Shown: positions 1 through 11,355 of the stretch, piece by piece
How positions within the stretch are numbered: the stretch's first letter is position 1
Layout: each line of letters starts with the position of its first letter
Assembly: GCA_025677825.1 (NCBI GenBank)
Contig: JAIXMO010000022.1
Span: 62,001 to 126,000, forward strand
Direction of reading: 5' to 3'
DNA: 64,000 nucleotides
Source of the DNA: Helicostylum pulchrum
Taxonomy: Eukaryota > Mucoromycota > Mucoromycetes > Mucorales > Mucoraceae
Position numbers and translations under genes: made by a program
The notes under the pieces: model-generated
Told to the model about the DNA's origin: nothing
Seen by the model: the letters and a program-made list of their open reading frames with translations, nothing else
The model's database searches: none

Positions 1-259
1 TTGGTGTAAAATCAATCCCGGTAAAAGGGATTGCAAACTCTCGTTTGTTATTTATACTAATTTTAATAGCGGTCGCATTATTGTGATTGATTGTTGCTTT
101 TACAGACTAAAAGATCTTGAATATTTACTAGATTCAGTGTTATTTTACTTATGTTATGTTTTATAATCGATGGTTCATCGATTATTAATTATATTTATTT
201 TATGTGGTGATTTCACCACACATAGTATATTTTGTTAAAGTGAAAAAAAAAGGTTAATA

Positions 260-329
260 CTTGATGCACGCACTATTTACACGCGTCACACTTTATGAAT
301 TTGTGCGTGTAAATAGTGTGTACATCAAG
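260..329. repeat. Hairpin-forming inverted repeat, 25-nt arms
   Basis: The arm at 260-284 is complementary to the arm at 305-329 at 23 of 25 positions, with a 20-nt spacer. Weaker complementarity continues a few bases outward. The core of the second arm (reading GTGTAAATAG) recurs in part near 18706 and 19366. A dispersed miniature element or a structured RNA would both fit; the sequence alone does not decide. Confidence 0.6.
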
Positions 330-474
330 AATTACTCTTGTTTCTGCAATATCAATGTTATTCCAAGGTAGTTTTTTTTTTGTGAATTTAATTACAATCT
401 CTTCTAGTTTTAGTTTATAATGTACTGACATTGTACTTCACTTTTACCACTATTTATTCTTATCTTGATCTGAA

Positions 475-640
475 TTGGGCCCGGGTATTAAGTCGGGCTA
501 GCGTATATCTTTGGGACTTGGTTGTGGTATATGCTCCCGGCTAGATTAATCTTGTGAGCTTGGGTGGTTTCCCATACCATCGACGATAGCCTTCCTTTAG
601 GATCTTCTTTACTACTAGCGATTAACTAGGAAGGATCATT
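475..640 (-). pseudogene. GC-rich island with short coding-like remnant
   Basis: This stretch has clearly higher GC content than the flanking DNA. On the minus strand positions 625-488 form an open frame of 45 codons ending in TAA, and the same frame stays open again after the stop. Its residues (for example DPKGRL followed by KIYASPT) look protein-like and loosely resemble the endonuclease region of LINE retroelements. That resemblance is an impression only. There is no start codon or splice site that would make it a gene, so it is best read as a possible transposon remnant. Confidence 0.25.
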
Positions 641-1960
641 TCTTTAAAGTATTGTACCTTAAAAAAAATCTCCTCTCCAAAGGGGGGGAGCCAATTGAAC
701 CCATCTGCCATTTTACAAAAAGCCCAACACCTTCTAGTTATGCCAATAGAAACTGGATACATTCACTCCGAGTTATCTTATGTAAAAGAAGCAGTAGTTT
801 TATGCTAATAATCTGTTTGTTATTTATACATGTACTACAGGGTTTTGCAAAGTTTATCATCGTAGGTAACATAAGATAGTTTTCATTCTACTTGACATAA
901 TCACTGACACCACCAGCCCCATTAATAGTGTACAAACAAACCTACTAAACTTTTCTTCCCGAAACCTTATTACTGTCATTGCATTAAGGGTACCTGCATT
1001 TTTTTTTTTTTTTTTCACTTCTGCACAAAAGAGTACCCTGTAAAAGTAACGATATAGCTCTTAACCTATTATCCTGACGGCGAAATTAGGCCCATTTTTG
1101 GATGGTTACATTTCTGTATATTGTTTGAAATAAGCAGGTTTTTTTTTATTTTTTTACAAAAGAGAGAGGCCAAGCGAGCTTAGTCTCCGACATTTGGTTA
1201 GCCTTTTCATTACGGACAGTAAAATATCGGTCAATGCCCAAATATACTTTTTAAGAAAAAAACATACAACAAACTCCAATATTTGCGGTCAAGAAGAAGA
1301 AGGAAAAAAAAAGCATGATATTCCCATGGAATTATGTACTACCGGAACGAAATATACGGAAAGAACGAGTTTTACCACTGAAATATTAAAAAACGAACGT
1401 GTTATACAGGTACCAAAACGGTTTTTTTTTTTATCGATTGAGTCAAATTTGCAATTCAAGTTTTTTTGAGCAATAGTTGAATTACGTCCCCCAGCAAAGA
1501 AGATTTTACTGATACCAACGAGACAAAACATATAGCAAACGTAGGATCTAGATACTTTTTAAACGATTCAAGATATACTTTTTTTTGCCAGCAAGCATTT
1601 TTCGCTGTATTATCTCTCAAACCAGGTTAGGCTCGATGCCAGATGAGGCGCCGAACAAAAAAAAAAGAAAGGGAAAAAAAAAAGAAAAAGGTTGATAAAG
1701 AACAATTAATAAAAAAGATGAAACGATAACGAGAATTATTTAAAAAGACCTACATGTGCGCGCGTATATGTGTGGCTTACTGATAATCGACATTTGGGCT
1801 GTTGAAAAAAAATAAAGACACGAATAGATTATTTTTTTTTTTTTTTTTGCAGGGAACACAACACACATTTGTATATGACCAAGAATCAAACAGGAACTTG
1901 TGTGTGTGTTGTCCTACAACAAAAACTGACTTTGTATATTTCCCAAAAAAATTTTCCAGC

Positions 1961-1967
1961 TATAAAA
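1961..1967 (+). promoter_or_regulatory. TATA-like box of the elongase gene
   Basis: TATAAAA lies 80 bases before the ATG at 2047 and is followed by a pyrimidine-rich, then CAACAACAA-type leader. The spacing is plausible for a highly expressed fungal gene. No transcription start was measured. Confidence 0.45.
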
Positions 1968-2046
1968 ACTTGACATCCATCACTTGCCCTTGTCCAATTT
2001 TTTCCCCTCTTTTTCTTTTTGTTCATATAACAACAACAACAAAAAA

Positions 2047-3282
2047 ATGGAGCACTTAAAGAACCTTCATTTTACACCCGAGACACCTTTTGGGTTACCA
2101 CTCTATCCTTACTTTGAAAAGGCTTTTGGACTTGTTACAGGTACACCTGCTTCTCAATTTGAATATGTTCCTTCTGTTACCCCTCTCTCTACTGTGAACG
2201 AAGGTAAGTTTTTATTAAAAAGAAAAAAAAAAAAAAAAAGAAAGAAAAAAAAGACGCGCTTTCTCATCATCATCATCATGTTGCGATTGTAGTCACCATG
2301 ACATGTATTACTTATTTCATCGTCATCTTTGGTGGCCGTTTCCTTATGAAGAACGTTGCTCCTTTCAAGCTTCAAGCTCCCTTCATGATTCACAACTTTT
2401 TATTAACCGTTGTATCTGGTATCCTTTTGGTCTTGATGGTTGAACAAATTTTCCCCATTTTATACCGTCATGGTTTATTAGCTGCTATCTGTGATGATAA
2501 CACTTGGACTCAACCTTTAGAATTGCTTTATTACCTCAACTATCTCGTAAAGTATTGGGAACTTATTGATACTATTTTCTTGGTTTTAAAGAAGAAGAAC
2601 TTGGGTAAGTCTTTTTATTTTATTATTTTTATTATTGAGGGGGTTTGTTTGTTTATGTGTGTGTGTGTGTGTGTGTGTGTGTGATTTGTTTTATGTGTGT
2701 ACCTGGGGGGTCTTTTTTTAGTGGAGAAAACTAACTCAAGTTTTATTATAGAATTCCTTCATTATTATCACCATTCTTTAACTATGGTCCTTTGCTTCAC
2801 TCAACTTAACGGTAGAACTTCAGTTGTAAGTAATTTTCACATGATAAAAAAAAATCGGGGATTTCGGGGTCAACTAAACAATTTTTTTTTTAAAAATATA
2901 GTCTTGGGTTCCTATTACGCTCAACTTGCTTGTACATGTATTGATGTACTACTACTATTTCCGTACTGCTGCTGGTGCCAAGATCTGGTGGAAAAAGTAT
3001 TTAACCACCCTTCAAATTACACAATTCATCATTGATCTTGTTGTCATCTACTTCTGTACTTATACCTATTTCACTTTTACTTACTGGCCTCACTTGCCCA
3101 ACATGGGAAGTTGTGCTGGTACTGAAACCTCTGCTCTCTTTGGTTGTGCTCTTTTATCTTCTTACCTTGTCTTGTTTATTAACTTTTATCGTATTACTTA
3201 TCAAGCCAAAAAGGCTGCTGCTCGTAAGATGAACCAACAAAAGGAGACTCAAAAAATTAAACCCAAGACCAAGAAGATTTAA
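2047..3282 (+). CDS. Fatty acid elongase (ELO family)
   Basis: Exons 2047-2203, 2293-2604, 2752-2825 and 2902-3282 give 307 residues. The protein is a multi-pass ER membrane 3-ketoacyl-CoA synthase of the ELO family, which condenses malonyl-CoA with fatty acyl-CoA in very-long-chain or polyunsaturated fatty acid synthesis. The diagnostic histidine box HYYHH is read across the second splice junction (KKNLEFLHYYHHS), followed by the VHVLMYYYYF segment and a Tyr-rich helix. The C-terminus is lysine-rich and ends KPKTKKI, compatible with a dilysine-type ER retention signal. Which chain length or unsaturation it prefers cannot be read from sequence. The codon choice is biased (GGT, AAG, CTT/TTG), which suggests high expression. 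The start is the first ATG after the TATA-like box, and all four exons join in phase. Confidence 0.93.
2656..2683. repeat. (TG)14 microsatellite in elongase intron 2
   Basis: An uninterrupted TG dinucleotide run lies within the second intron of the elongase gene (2605-2751). It is probably length-polymorphic between strains. Confidence 0.95.
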
Positions 3283-3558
3283 GCTTTTATTTTTGTTCTA
3301 TTCCCCCCTCCCCCAACTCCTCCCTTCACCTCATTAATTCACCTTCTCTCTCTTCTCTCTTTTTTAGAAACATCCCCTTCCATTCACATCTTTTTTTTAA
3401 AATGATTCTTTGCTCTGTAAATATACAACTTTTTACTTTTTTTTAGAATCAACAAAGAATAATATCATTACTACAAAAATAAAAAAAATACACATTTATA
3501 AAAAAAAAAAAATTCGTTGGAGTTTATTTTATTTACAAGCACGTGTTTTTTTTTTATC

Positions 3559-4926
3559 TTAAGCGGAAGGTAAACGACCTTCTAAACCTAAAAAGATTTG
3601 ATACAAGATCTGAGCCCAGCTATCTAAAGGACCAGGTATGCAATACCTTAAACAATCCTGACCACCAACATGCCCATCCGGTCTTAAATCAGTGAGAGCA
3701 GCTAAATCAACAAACACACCACCGGCAGCTTCTACAATCACACGCGCAATCGCATTACGACGACCTACTTCACTCCACCCAAACGGCAATTGTTTCAACT
3801 GCTCGTCAGTCAAAGGAGCTTCTAAAGGACCCGTGGCGTCATCACAAAACGGGTGCCCGATACCAGTGGATCTGTAAATCACTAAAGCGTTTGGATTTGC
3901 CTTTCGCATTGTACGTAGTGTTTCAATCAATCCTTTGATAAACGTATCATCACCTTCAATGACAGGTGCACGATTGATAATAACGATAGGGTATCCACGC
4001 ATAATCGATGAACTTGTAAATGGCCATTCAATGACATCTGCTTTAGGGTGTCCACCATTTGCGTTCATCTTTCTACGAGTCGAAAGAATATCGTTACGGA
4101 GGTATCGGAGTCTTGTATCAGGGAACGGATCAGTGCATACAGTATGATCTACGAATAACGGAATGAGTTGAGGGGGACATGTATGTGCTTACGTATAACT
4201 TATTATTTTACCTTTGCAGTTTAATTCACCAAAACAAACAGCAGGTCCATCTCTTAGGGTATCCAAAAACAATTCATGTAACTGATACTGAACCAAATCA
4301 CCTACCAGTAATAAATGTCTACCGCGTAATACTTGACACCACTGCGTACCATCCAACTCTATATTGGAATCACACTCAGACTGCCAAATGTACTTTACAG
4401 CATCTCTTTGACCACCACCTTCTTTATTCTGCTTTGAAAACCTTCTATCACAACTACCGTACAGTGGATCTTGAAAGTGAGGCATGACATATTTACGAGA
4501 GGGAACCTGTACCCACTTACCCGTTGTCCAACAATTCACCAAAGATCGAAACTGGTTACTCTTTCTTGTATTCCCATTAAACACGGAGCCAGGAATTCCT
4601 TGAATACTATTGAATTCATCTTGTACTAGCTTCTTTGCTTTATTTACTGTATCGTGCGTCAATTGATTTCTTTCTTCTGTCGACAAGTGTGTAGTTGTGT
4701 ATTTATGGTTTTGTAAACTGTCGAGTTTTGGGTGCCCTTGGGAGTTATACCAAGGAAAATCATGACTTGACTGTTCAACTATTGTTTGTTGTTGTTCTGG
4801 TTGTTCCCTTGAAGAGATGGAGAAACTTGTCAAGAGATGAAGTAAGAATAGTACAAGTACAATGTACATTACAATACGGGGCCAGCCCATCCTTCGCCAA
4901 CGGTGTGCATCTAGAAAACTTGACAT
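3559..4926 (-). CDS. Membrane-anchored PC-esterase-like protein, catalytic residues replaced
   Basis: Exons 4926-4212 and 4148-3559 (intron 4211-4149) give 434 residues. Residues about 19-38 form a signal anchor behind a short Arg-rich tail, predicting a type II Golgi or plasma-membrane protein with a lumenal SGNH-like domain of the PC-esterase/trichome-birefringence (TBL) group, which O-acetylates glycans in plants and has fungal homologues. Family landmarks are all present: the GDS block, the central CFGELNCK stretch, and the C-terminal D-C-x-H-x-C-x-PG-x-x-D-x-W block. However, the GDS block reads LLLVGDLVQYQLHE (Ser to Leu) and the C-terminal block reads QDCLRYCIPG (His to Arg). Both residues of the catalytic Ser/His machinery are therefore absent. 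The frame is otherwise intact, so this is a candidate pseudoenzyme rather than a decayed gene. Substrate unknown. Confidence 0.75.
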
Positions 4927-6001
4927 TATCTTTTCTTCAAGTAAGCGGAACTATAATAAAGAAAAAAAAAACGAGAGCTTCATTTTTTTTTGCCTTTTTT
5001 TGCTTTTTTATATTAAAAAAAAGCCACTAAAAGACACTCCTCTTTGTAGATCCCTTTTTTTTTGTTTATTTTTATTTATAAACTGAGCTATCCAATAAAC
5101 GCGTACACTGTAAATTAAATATTTTTTTGCAAAAAAAGGTTTGTCAGTTAAAAAGACATATTATTTACATATCAACTGCATAGTAATTACTTTTTTTTCT
5201 TACTGCGACAGATTAGATCATTTACAAAAAAAGAAACATATAAGGGGGGTAGTAGTTTTGTATTGAAGGGGTAAACTGCAGGAGATATATACATATAAAA
5301 AAAGTTTTGTTACTGTTTGAAAAAAAAAACAAGCACGCATTGGTTTATTTATATACGTTTGACGATAGTTTTATATTAAAAAAAAGATTAAATAAACCAT
5401 GGTATTTCTCAGCCGTAGAGAGATTAGATAAATTATATTAAAGATTGTCTTTTTAAAGCAAAAAGATAATCTATCAACTTTACAGGATGAGCATCTATTG
5501 CTTCGTTTTGTTCGTTTTGTTCGTATCCGAGTTTATTGATATAGGCGGTACCCAAAGGAATAAATTGCCTTTTTCCTTGACCAATAGACGAAACGTGAAC
5601 GTTATACACAGTGGACGAGTGTTTGCGAAGCCTCGTACAATCCACCAACTGTCGCTGGCAGTACGTACAGTAATACTTGATGTGAAGATCTTTCCATCTT
5701 TATATTTAATATAATAGATGATCTAAACCTTTACAAGTATAGTATTCAGGTACCAAATGAATTTCTCTCTCTCAAGCTTAAGGTTGCGTACGGGAAAAAA
5801 AAAAAAGCATGCATATTCCGAAAAAGAAAAAATATTATAAAAGCATCCAAATTTCTCTTTTTTTTTTTTACCGATTGTAAGGATCTTACATAGCATGTTT
5901 TTCTAGATGTTTCTGTTCACTGTATAAACATACACAGTCGCATTAACAATAGTGTGGTACAAACCACGTGCATAACCTAATTATTTGTAATAATAATAAA
6001 T
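4927..6001. other. Intergenic region between two convergent or tandem minus-strand genes
   Basis: AT-rich DNA with many A/T homopolymers. It holds the promoter of the PC-esterase-like gene at its left end. The only coding-like stretch is at 5433-5694 and is described separately. I see nothing else in it. Confidence 0.5.
5433..5694 (-). other. Possible last exon of an unrecognised small gene (C-x2-C motif)
   Basis: On the minus strand one frame is open from about 5694 to the stop at 5433 and includes a CTYC...H...H arrangement that recalls U1-type zinc fingers. The other two frames of the same stretch are also open over long distances, one of them with plausible composition (DGKIFTSSITVRT). 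No ATG plus splice combination that I tried joins cleanly to the zinc-finger frame. It could be the 3' exon of a small gene or a chance set of open frames. Confidence 0.25.
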
Positions 6002-7042
6002 TTATTTGGTTTTTTGATCTTCTGAAATCTCTAATAAAGTTGTCAACATTTTATCTCTAACTTGGTTTACTAATTTCTCAATAGAAGCCGAATCCTCATC
6101 AACATCTTTTGTGTCAATAGCAGGTAAAACTATATCATATTGGACCGAAAGTTAGATATATATATTTTTGCTACTCTGTTCTTTTTACCTTTGATTTTGA
6201 TGCTGCCGTAACCAAAATGTTTCTTGTTTGGATCATAAATTTGTTTGTAATTAGCGACTACAATAGGAATAATAGGCACTTTGGCTTGTGTAGCCATATA
6301 AAAAGCACCCTTCTTAAACGGTAATAAATCAACCTTCTCTACACCACTACGAGTACCTTCTGGGAAAATAAACACACTTGTCTTTTTACGATGAATATCT
6401 TCAGCTGCTTGACGAGCTTGTTTAATAGCTCCTTCACGATTCGTACGATCTAAAAAGATGGATTTACTTAAAGTCACTACATAATAAGAAAACGTTAATG
6501 AACCTTCCTCTCCCCTTCTTATTATTTATTTAAATCCCAACTTACTAAACCATCCTAAAATTGGGTAATATTTGATAGCCTTTTTTGAAACAACCGAAGT
6601 ACTCTTTGGAAACATGGCACCCATATAAACAATATCCATAAGTGTTTGATGATTACAGACATAAATAGCAGATTGTCCCTCTGCTGCGAAATTCTCTTCT
6701 CCTTCTACAACTGCTCCAATATCCAAGAATCTACGGTTCAATATCTTGTGAAAGCGAGCTACTGTCCAATTGATCAAATGAGATTTACCAACAATGGGTA
6801 AAGTAAGTGCGGCTGCCATACCATACATGGCTGATACCATCAAACACAGTAAAGAAACAAGGTTACGATGAAAGTAACCACCTCTTCTTCTAAATATTGC
6901 TTGAAGGATAATAGGTATCAAGATCCAAATACCCCAGGGCACTCGTTGCAGTGATAACCTAAAATGATTTGCTTTTTTGTTGTTATTATCTCTTTCTGCC
7001 TTTTTGCTTTTTATTTGTATGTCGCTTACCTAATTCTGCCAT
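6002..7042 (-). CDS. 1-acyl-sn-glycerol-3-phosphate acyltransferase (PlsC/LPAAT)
   Basis: Exons 7042-7030, 6941-6546, 6476-6189 and 6129-6002 give 274 residues. The enzyme acylates lysophosphatidic acid to phosphatidic acid in the ER or lipid-droplet membrane. Motif I is NHQTLMD (the H-x4-D catalytic pair) and motif III is FPEGTRS. Hydrophobic segments occupy the N-terminal 50 residues, as usual for eukaryotic LPAATs of about 280 residues. The first exon is only 13 nt (MAEL then G). The acceptor after it that keeps frame is the one at 6942-6943, not the nearer-looking TTTTAG. The intron between WF and MTLS (GTAAGT donor at 6545) explains the apparent stop in the raw frame. It is divergent from the ARPC2 gene, with a shared 269-bp promoter region. 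Confidence 0.9.
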
Positions 7043-7311
7043 TTATATCAGTAACAAAAAAAAAACTATTTGGAAGGAAACAAAAAAAAAAAGGAAGAAA
7101 AGAAAAATAAAAAACTTTATATATACTTAACTATTGGCACGTGAAGACTTCTTTCGCCCCAAACAAGCTTCGTGACGCAAGAGAGGACATACCTTTTTTA
7201 AAACGGCGAGATATTTTGGGTCTTTTTTTTTTTTTCCTTGTGTGTACTTGGCATAACACTTTCTTTTTACATAAATACATTACAACTGCAAAAAAAGAAA
7301 AAACAGTTACC

Positions 7312-8566
7312 ATGATTTTATTAGACTACCACAACGTTATTATCAAGAATACCTTGGAAGCTAGACTTAAAGAGTAAGCAGATGAAGAGTAAAAAAAAAG
7401 ATGAAGAAGAAAGGGAAATTGATTCTTTTTTGTTTGTAGTGAAAAGCTGGAACCAGTTGATATGACCGTAGCTGATTTCGACGGCGTTACTTATCGTATT
7501 TCCACACCTGAGACCAAGAGCGTTATTAATATCTCTCTTGGCTGGGCTTGTGCCGCTGAACTCTTTACTCACGGAGCAAAAGACGTATTAAGACGCGAGT
7601 ATGGTAATTTTCTTTTAGATACACCCGAACAAGGTTATGATGTTACTCTCTCTATTGATTTAGAAACAATTTCTACCGATGCAGGTAATTTCCCATTAAC
7701 AACAACAACAACAATGTCGCCGCCTATACTAAAGCAATTTTTTGTTTGTAGAGGCAAGAGAAGAAATTATTCGTAAAGTGTCTTTATTGAAGCGTAATTT
7801 GTTGGCTGCTCCGTTTGAAAGAGCGTTTGATGAGCAGGAACAATGTGAAAAAGAACAAAAGACTGAAATCAAATCAGAATTGATGGCTGTTCATTATCGT
7901 CAAGAAGAAGCCATCTATATCAAATCTAACTTTGATCGTATTACCGTTATTTTCAGTACAACTTTTAAGGATGAGACAGACAAGATTTTTGGCAAAGTAT
8001 TTTTGCAGGTAAAGTATATATTTGATATATATATATATTTTTTTAGTTTTAATAAGGGTGTATGTAGGAATTTGTTGATGCGCGTCGTCGTGTACCTGCT
8101 TTACAAAACGCACCTCAAGTATTGTACTCTCTTCGTGAACCACCTTTGGAACTTCGTCATTTAAATTTAAGGGATAGTGATGATGTCAGTTACGTTACAT
8201 TCGGTAAGTTTTTGTGTGTGTGTGTATATGCGTATTTCAAAAAGAATTGAAATTAAATCGTTTATATAGTCTTGTTCCCTAATCATTTTGTAACTGGAGA
8301 TGTTCGTGAAGAAACTATTTCTCGCATTCAAATTTTCCGTGATTACCTTCATTACCATATTAAATGTTCCAAGGCATATATGCATACGCGTATGAGAGCT
8401 CGTGTTCGTGATTTCTTGAAGGTATTGAACAGAGCTAAACCAGAGATTACCAATGCCGAAAAGAAGACTGCTAGGTAAGTTGAAAGTGAATTAAAAAACG
8501 AGGTTATTTTTTTTTAATTTTTCGTATTTCATTTTTTGTAGTGGAAGAACTTTCCGTAGATCTTAG
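7312..8566 (+). CDS. ARPC2: Arp2/3 complex subunit 2 (p34)
   Basis: Exons 7312-7373, 7440-7684, 7752-8008, 8068-8203, 8270-8474 and 8542-8566 give 309 residues, the usual family length. ARPC2 with ARPC4 forms the structural core of the Arp2/3 complex that nucleates branched actin filaments, acting at endocytic patches in fungi. Family landmarks run through the protein: MILLDYHN at the start, [18 protein letters not shown]-type block, [10 protein letters not shown], and [21 protein letters not shown] near the end. The last exon encodes only GRTFRRS. All six exons join in phase. Codon use is typical of the well-expressed genes of this window. Confidence 0.96.
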
Positions 8567-9050
8567 TTCTAGTTATAATAAAGCGTGCTTTTTTAATAAA
8601 AAAAAACGTAGTTAGCTTGAAATTTTAAAAAAATTAAATTCGCGGATTAATTATTACGTATGAACGCAGTACGAGAGTCTCGAAGTGTTAATTGCGTTCT
8701 AGAATTACACAATAAAGCCTTATTTTTAAAAAATTCTGTTAAACTACTATTTTCAACGCTTAATCTATCCATATTCTATATGTAGCGTTAATTTTAGTAA
8801 ATATAACTGCCCATGCGTATCAAAGTGTTTTGCGTGGTATTACTTTAAAGTTTTTTTCTGCGGCATGTAAGAAGATGTCAGATCACTGTCAGTAGGTGTA
8901 ACCCGTGCAAATAACCTCTTGAGTATATGTGACGTATTTTTTGATGCCACTTTTTTTTTTTTTTTTTTTTTTTTTGCAATCTATAATTTGCAGCTCCTTG
9001 TGAAATTATATTTTTGTTCTCTTTCTTCTTTCTAGTCTATTATTTGAATT
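8567..9050. other. Intergenic region with T25 tract
   Basis: AT-rich spacer between the ARPC2 stop and the kinase ATG. A run of 25 T residues at 8951-8975 lies about 75 bases before the kinase start, where it could act as a nucleosome-excluding promoter element. No coding signal is visible. Confidence 0.5.
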
Positions 9051-10628
9051 ATGGGATCCTCATGTTGTAAACAAGAAGAAATTGATTTTACTGGACAAGG
9101 TAAAAAAACAGCAATTAATAAAATAAAAAAGTATACCTCTTTCACTAAAAAAACAATAAAAAAAAAAGCTGAATTAAATCACTTTTACTTATTAAGGGTG
9201 ATTGGAAAAGGAGCCTTTGGTAAAGTAAGAATAGTGCAGCACAAGAGTGACTTAATTGAATACGCATTAAAATATATCAGTAAATCGAAATGTATCGAGT
9301 TGAAAGCAACGAGTAACATCCTAACCGAAAGAAAGATACTCGAACGTATAGAACATCCACTCATTGTCAACTTGAGATATGCATTTCACGACGACGAAAA
9401 CTTATTTATGGTATTGGATTTAATGCTTGGTGGAGACTTAAGATTTCACCTTGATCGATTAGGCTTATTTAATGAATTACAAGTGAGATACTATGTAGCT
9501 GATCTTATACTCTCTATTCATTACCTTCATACACAATTCATTATACACAGGTAAAAAAAAAACATTTTATTTTTTTGATTGTTGTTGTACACACTAACTA
9601 ATATATTTTTATTTTATTTAAAAAAGAGATATTAAACCAGATAACGTATTATTGGATTCAAATGGACACGCTCATCTTAGTGATTTCAATATTGCCACTC
9701 AAATTACCGAACGACATCCTTATAGACAAAATAGAGCCGGTAGTTTGATTTATATGGCTCCTGAGATCTTGTTAAAGAAACGCTATACAACTGAAGTCGA
9801 TTGGTGGAGTTTAGGTGTAACAATGTTTGAATTATTATTTGGAAAGGTAAACTTTTATCTTTATTTTTTTTTAGTTTATTGCTTACTAAACTTTAATTTA
9901 AAATATGTATAATAGAGACCATTTAATGGTAAAACAAATGAGGAATTATCTGATTCCATTAGCAATCATGATTTAGAAATACCAACTGATATTAGAGTAT
10001 CCGAAGATTGTATTCAAGTTTTAAAAGGCGTATGTTTATCTCTGTCTCCTATTAATTTATTTCAATTTAGATTTATAATAACATTCCACTTTATAGTTAT
10101 TGACAAAATCGCCTAAACAGCGTTTAGGTTACGGTGCACAAGGATTTGAGCAATTAAAATCACATGCATGGTTCCAAGGTTTAGACTGGAATGAATTAGA
10201 AAACAAAACCGCTGTTCCACCCTTTATACCCAATGTAACCCTTTTTTTTTACTTGTTAATTTATTTGCATTCTAATTTTTTTTTTTTTTTGTATGTAGAG
10301 CAAACAATCCAATTTCGACGCTGTTCATGAATTGGAAGAACTACTGTTTGAAGACGCTCCTCTTCGACCACATAAAAGAACTGAATCCAGAAACGAATCA
10401 ATGAAAGATTTACTAGAAATGGACGACATGTTTTTACCATACGATCATACAAAGCAACAAGACGAAACCATCGTAGCTAAAGAAGACGACGATTTAATGT
10501 CTGAACGTAGAAATTCATTAACAACTACTAGCTTATTAAGGCGTGTAGGTGATGCTCTGGATCAAAACAGATATAACTCAAAAGGGTATCATGAAATAGT
10601 TGAAGATACAGTTACAACTGCTGCTTAA
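9051..10628 (+). CDS. AGC serine/threonine kinase, STK32/YANK type
   Basis: Exons 9051-9550, 9627-9846, 9916-10029, 10097-10234 and 10299-10628 give 433 residues. Residues 1-6 (MGSSCC) provide a glycine-2 myristoylation site followed by two cysteines suitable for palmitoylation, so membrane attachment is likely. The kinase domain spans about 45-310: the glycine loop [10 protein letters not shown], the catalytic lysine in ALKYIS, IIHRDIKPDN, and LSDFNIA. The DFN in place of DFG is the normal state in the YANK subfamily. The APE motif reads MAPEIL. A C-terminal extension with ELEELLFED matches the vertebrate YANK tail. Function in fungi is poorly known. Its 3' end is 132 bp upstream of the NME6-type gene on the same strand. 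Confidence 0.9.
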
Positions 10629-10760
10629 AAAAAAATATGTTCTCTCCGTATTAAAGCACCGTTTTTTGTTTGTTAGCACCCCTCCCTTCCCTGTTTTTTT
10701 TTACCCCCTTCCTTCCTACTTTTTGTACACACACACACACATATTTTTTTCTTCTTCTTC

Positions 10761-11340
10761 ATGTCTATCAAACAAGTTTTAAAACCACAACTCACATTAG
10801 CGCTTTTGAAACCAGACATTTGTGCTAATGCTGCTTTACCACCAAAGATCAAACAAGCCATTTTAAATAAACAATTACAAATTGTAAAAGAAACCAATGT
10901 ACTTTGGACAGAAGCAGACGCTGCTCGATTTTATGCAGAACACGAAGGAAAATTCTTTTATCATCGATTATGTGGATATATGACAAGTGGTCCTTTTAAA
11001 GCTTTCATTTTATCTTCTCCAAACGCTATTAAAGACTGGCGTGGACTTATTGGTCCTACGCATCCTGTTCGGTACTTTTTTTTATACTTTTTATTTTTCT
11101 TCTTTCGTAGCACTGAAAACCCCCCCCCCCCTCTTTCTTTTAGTGCACGTATTAATCAACCAGAAACATTGAGAGCTTTATATGGATTAACTGATACAAG
11201 AAATTCATTCCATGGTTCAGGTAATACCAATATAAAAAGAGTATACGCTTTTTATTAACAACTGTCTAGATTCGGATATGTCAGCAAAGCAAGAGATTGA
11301 ATTCTTTTTTCCAGATTATTTTAAACCTTGTCAATCTTAA
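10761..11340 (+). CDS. Nucleoside diphosphate kinase, NME6 type
   Basis: Exons 10761-11071, 11144-11220 and 11270-11340 give 152 residues. The protein transfers phosphate between nucleoside tri- and diphosphates through a histidine intermediate. It starts QLTLALLKPDI and has the active-site block NSFHGS followed by DSDMSA across the last splice junction, which carries the catalytic histidine. The segment GPTHPVRARI followed by LRALYGLTDTRNS is closer to the NME6 group than to the housekeeping NDK. NME6 proteins in animals act in mitochondria with RCC1L. Intron 1 (11072-11143) contains a run of 12 C residues. The gene converges on the CFAP20-like gene with only 15 bp between the stop codons. 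Confidence 0.9.
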
Positions 11341-11355
11341 AAAAAGTCTATTTAA

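Larger units (their letters stand above)
1..1946. other. Gene-free AT-rich region
   Basis: No convincing gene is visible in this stretch. It is AT-rich and contains long T and A runs (for example around 1001-1016 and 1834-1850). The short open frames here have skewed, low-complexity composition. Two items stand out and are listed separately: a hairpin repeat at 260-329 and a GC-richer island at about 475-640. The last 100 bases before 2047 serve as promoter and leader of the elongase gene. Confidence 0.6.

Noticed and set aside
629..640. GGAAGGATCATT, identical to the 3' end of fungal 18S rRNA
   Set aside because: Only 12 bases match. The sequence before and after does not resemble 18S or ITS1, so it is probably chance.
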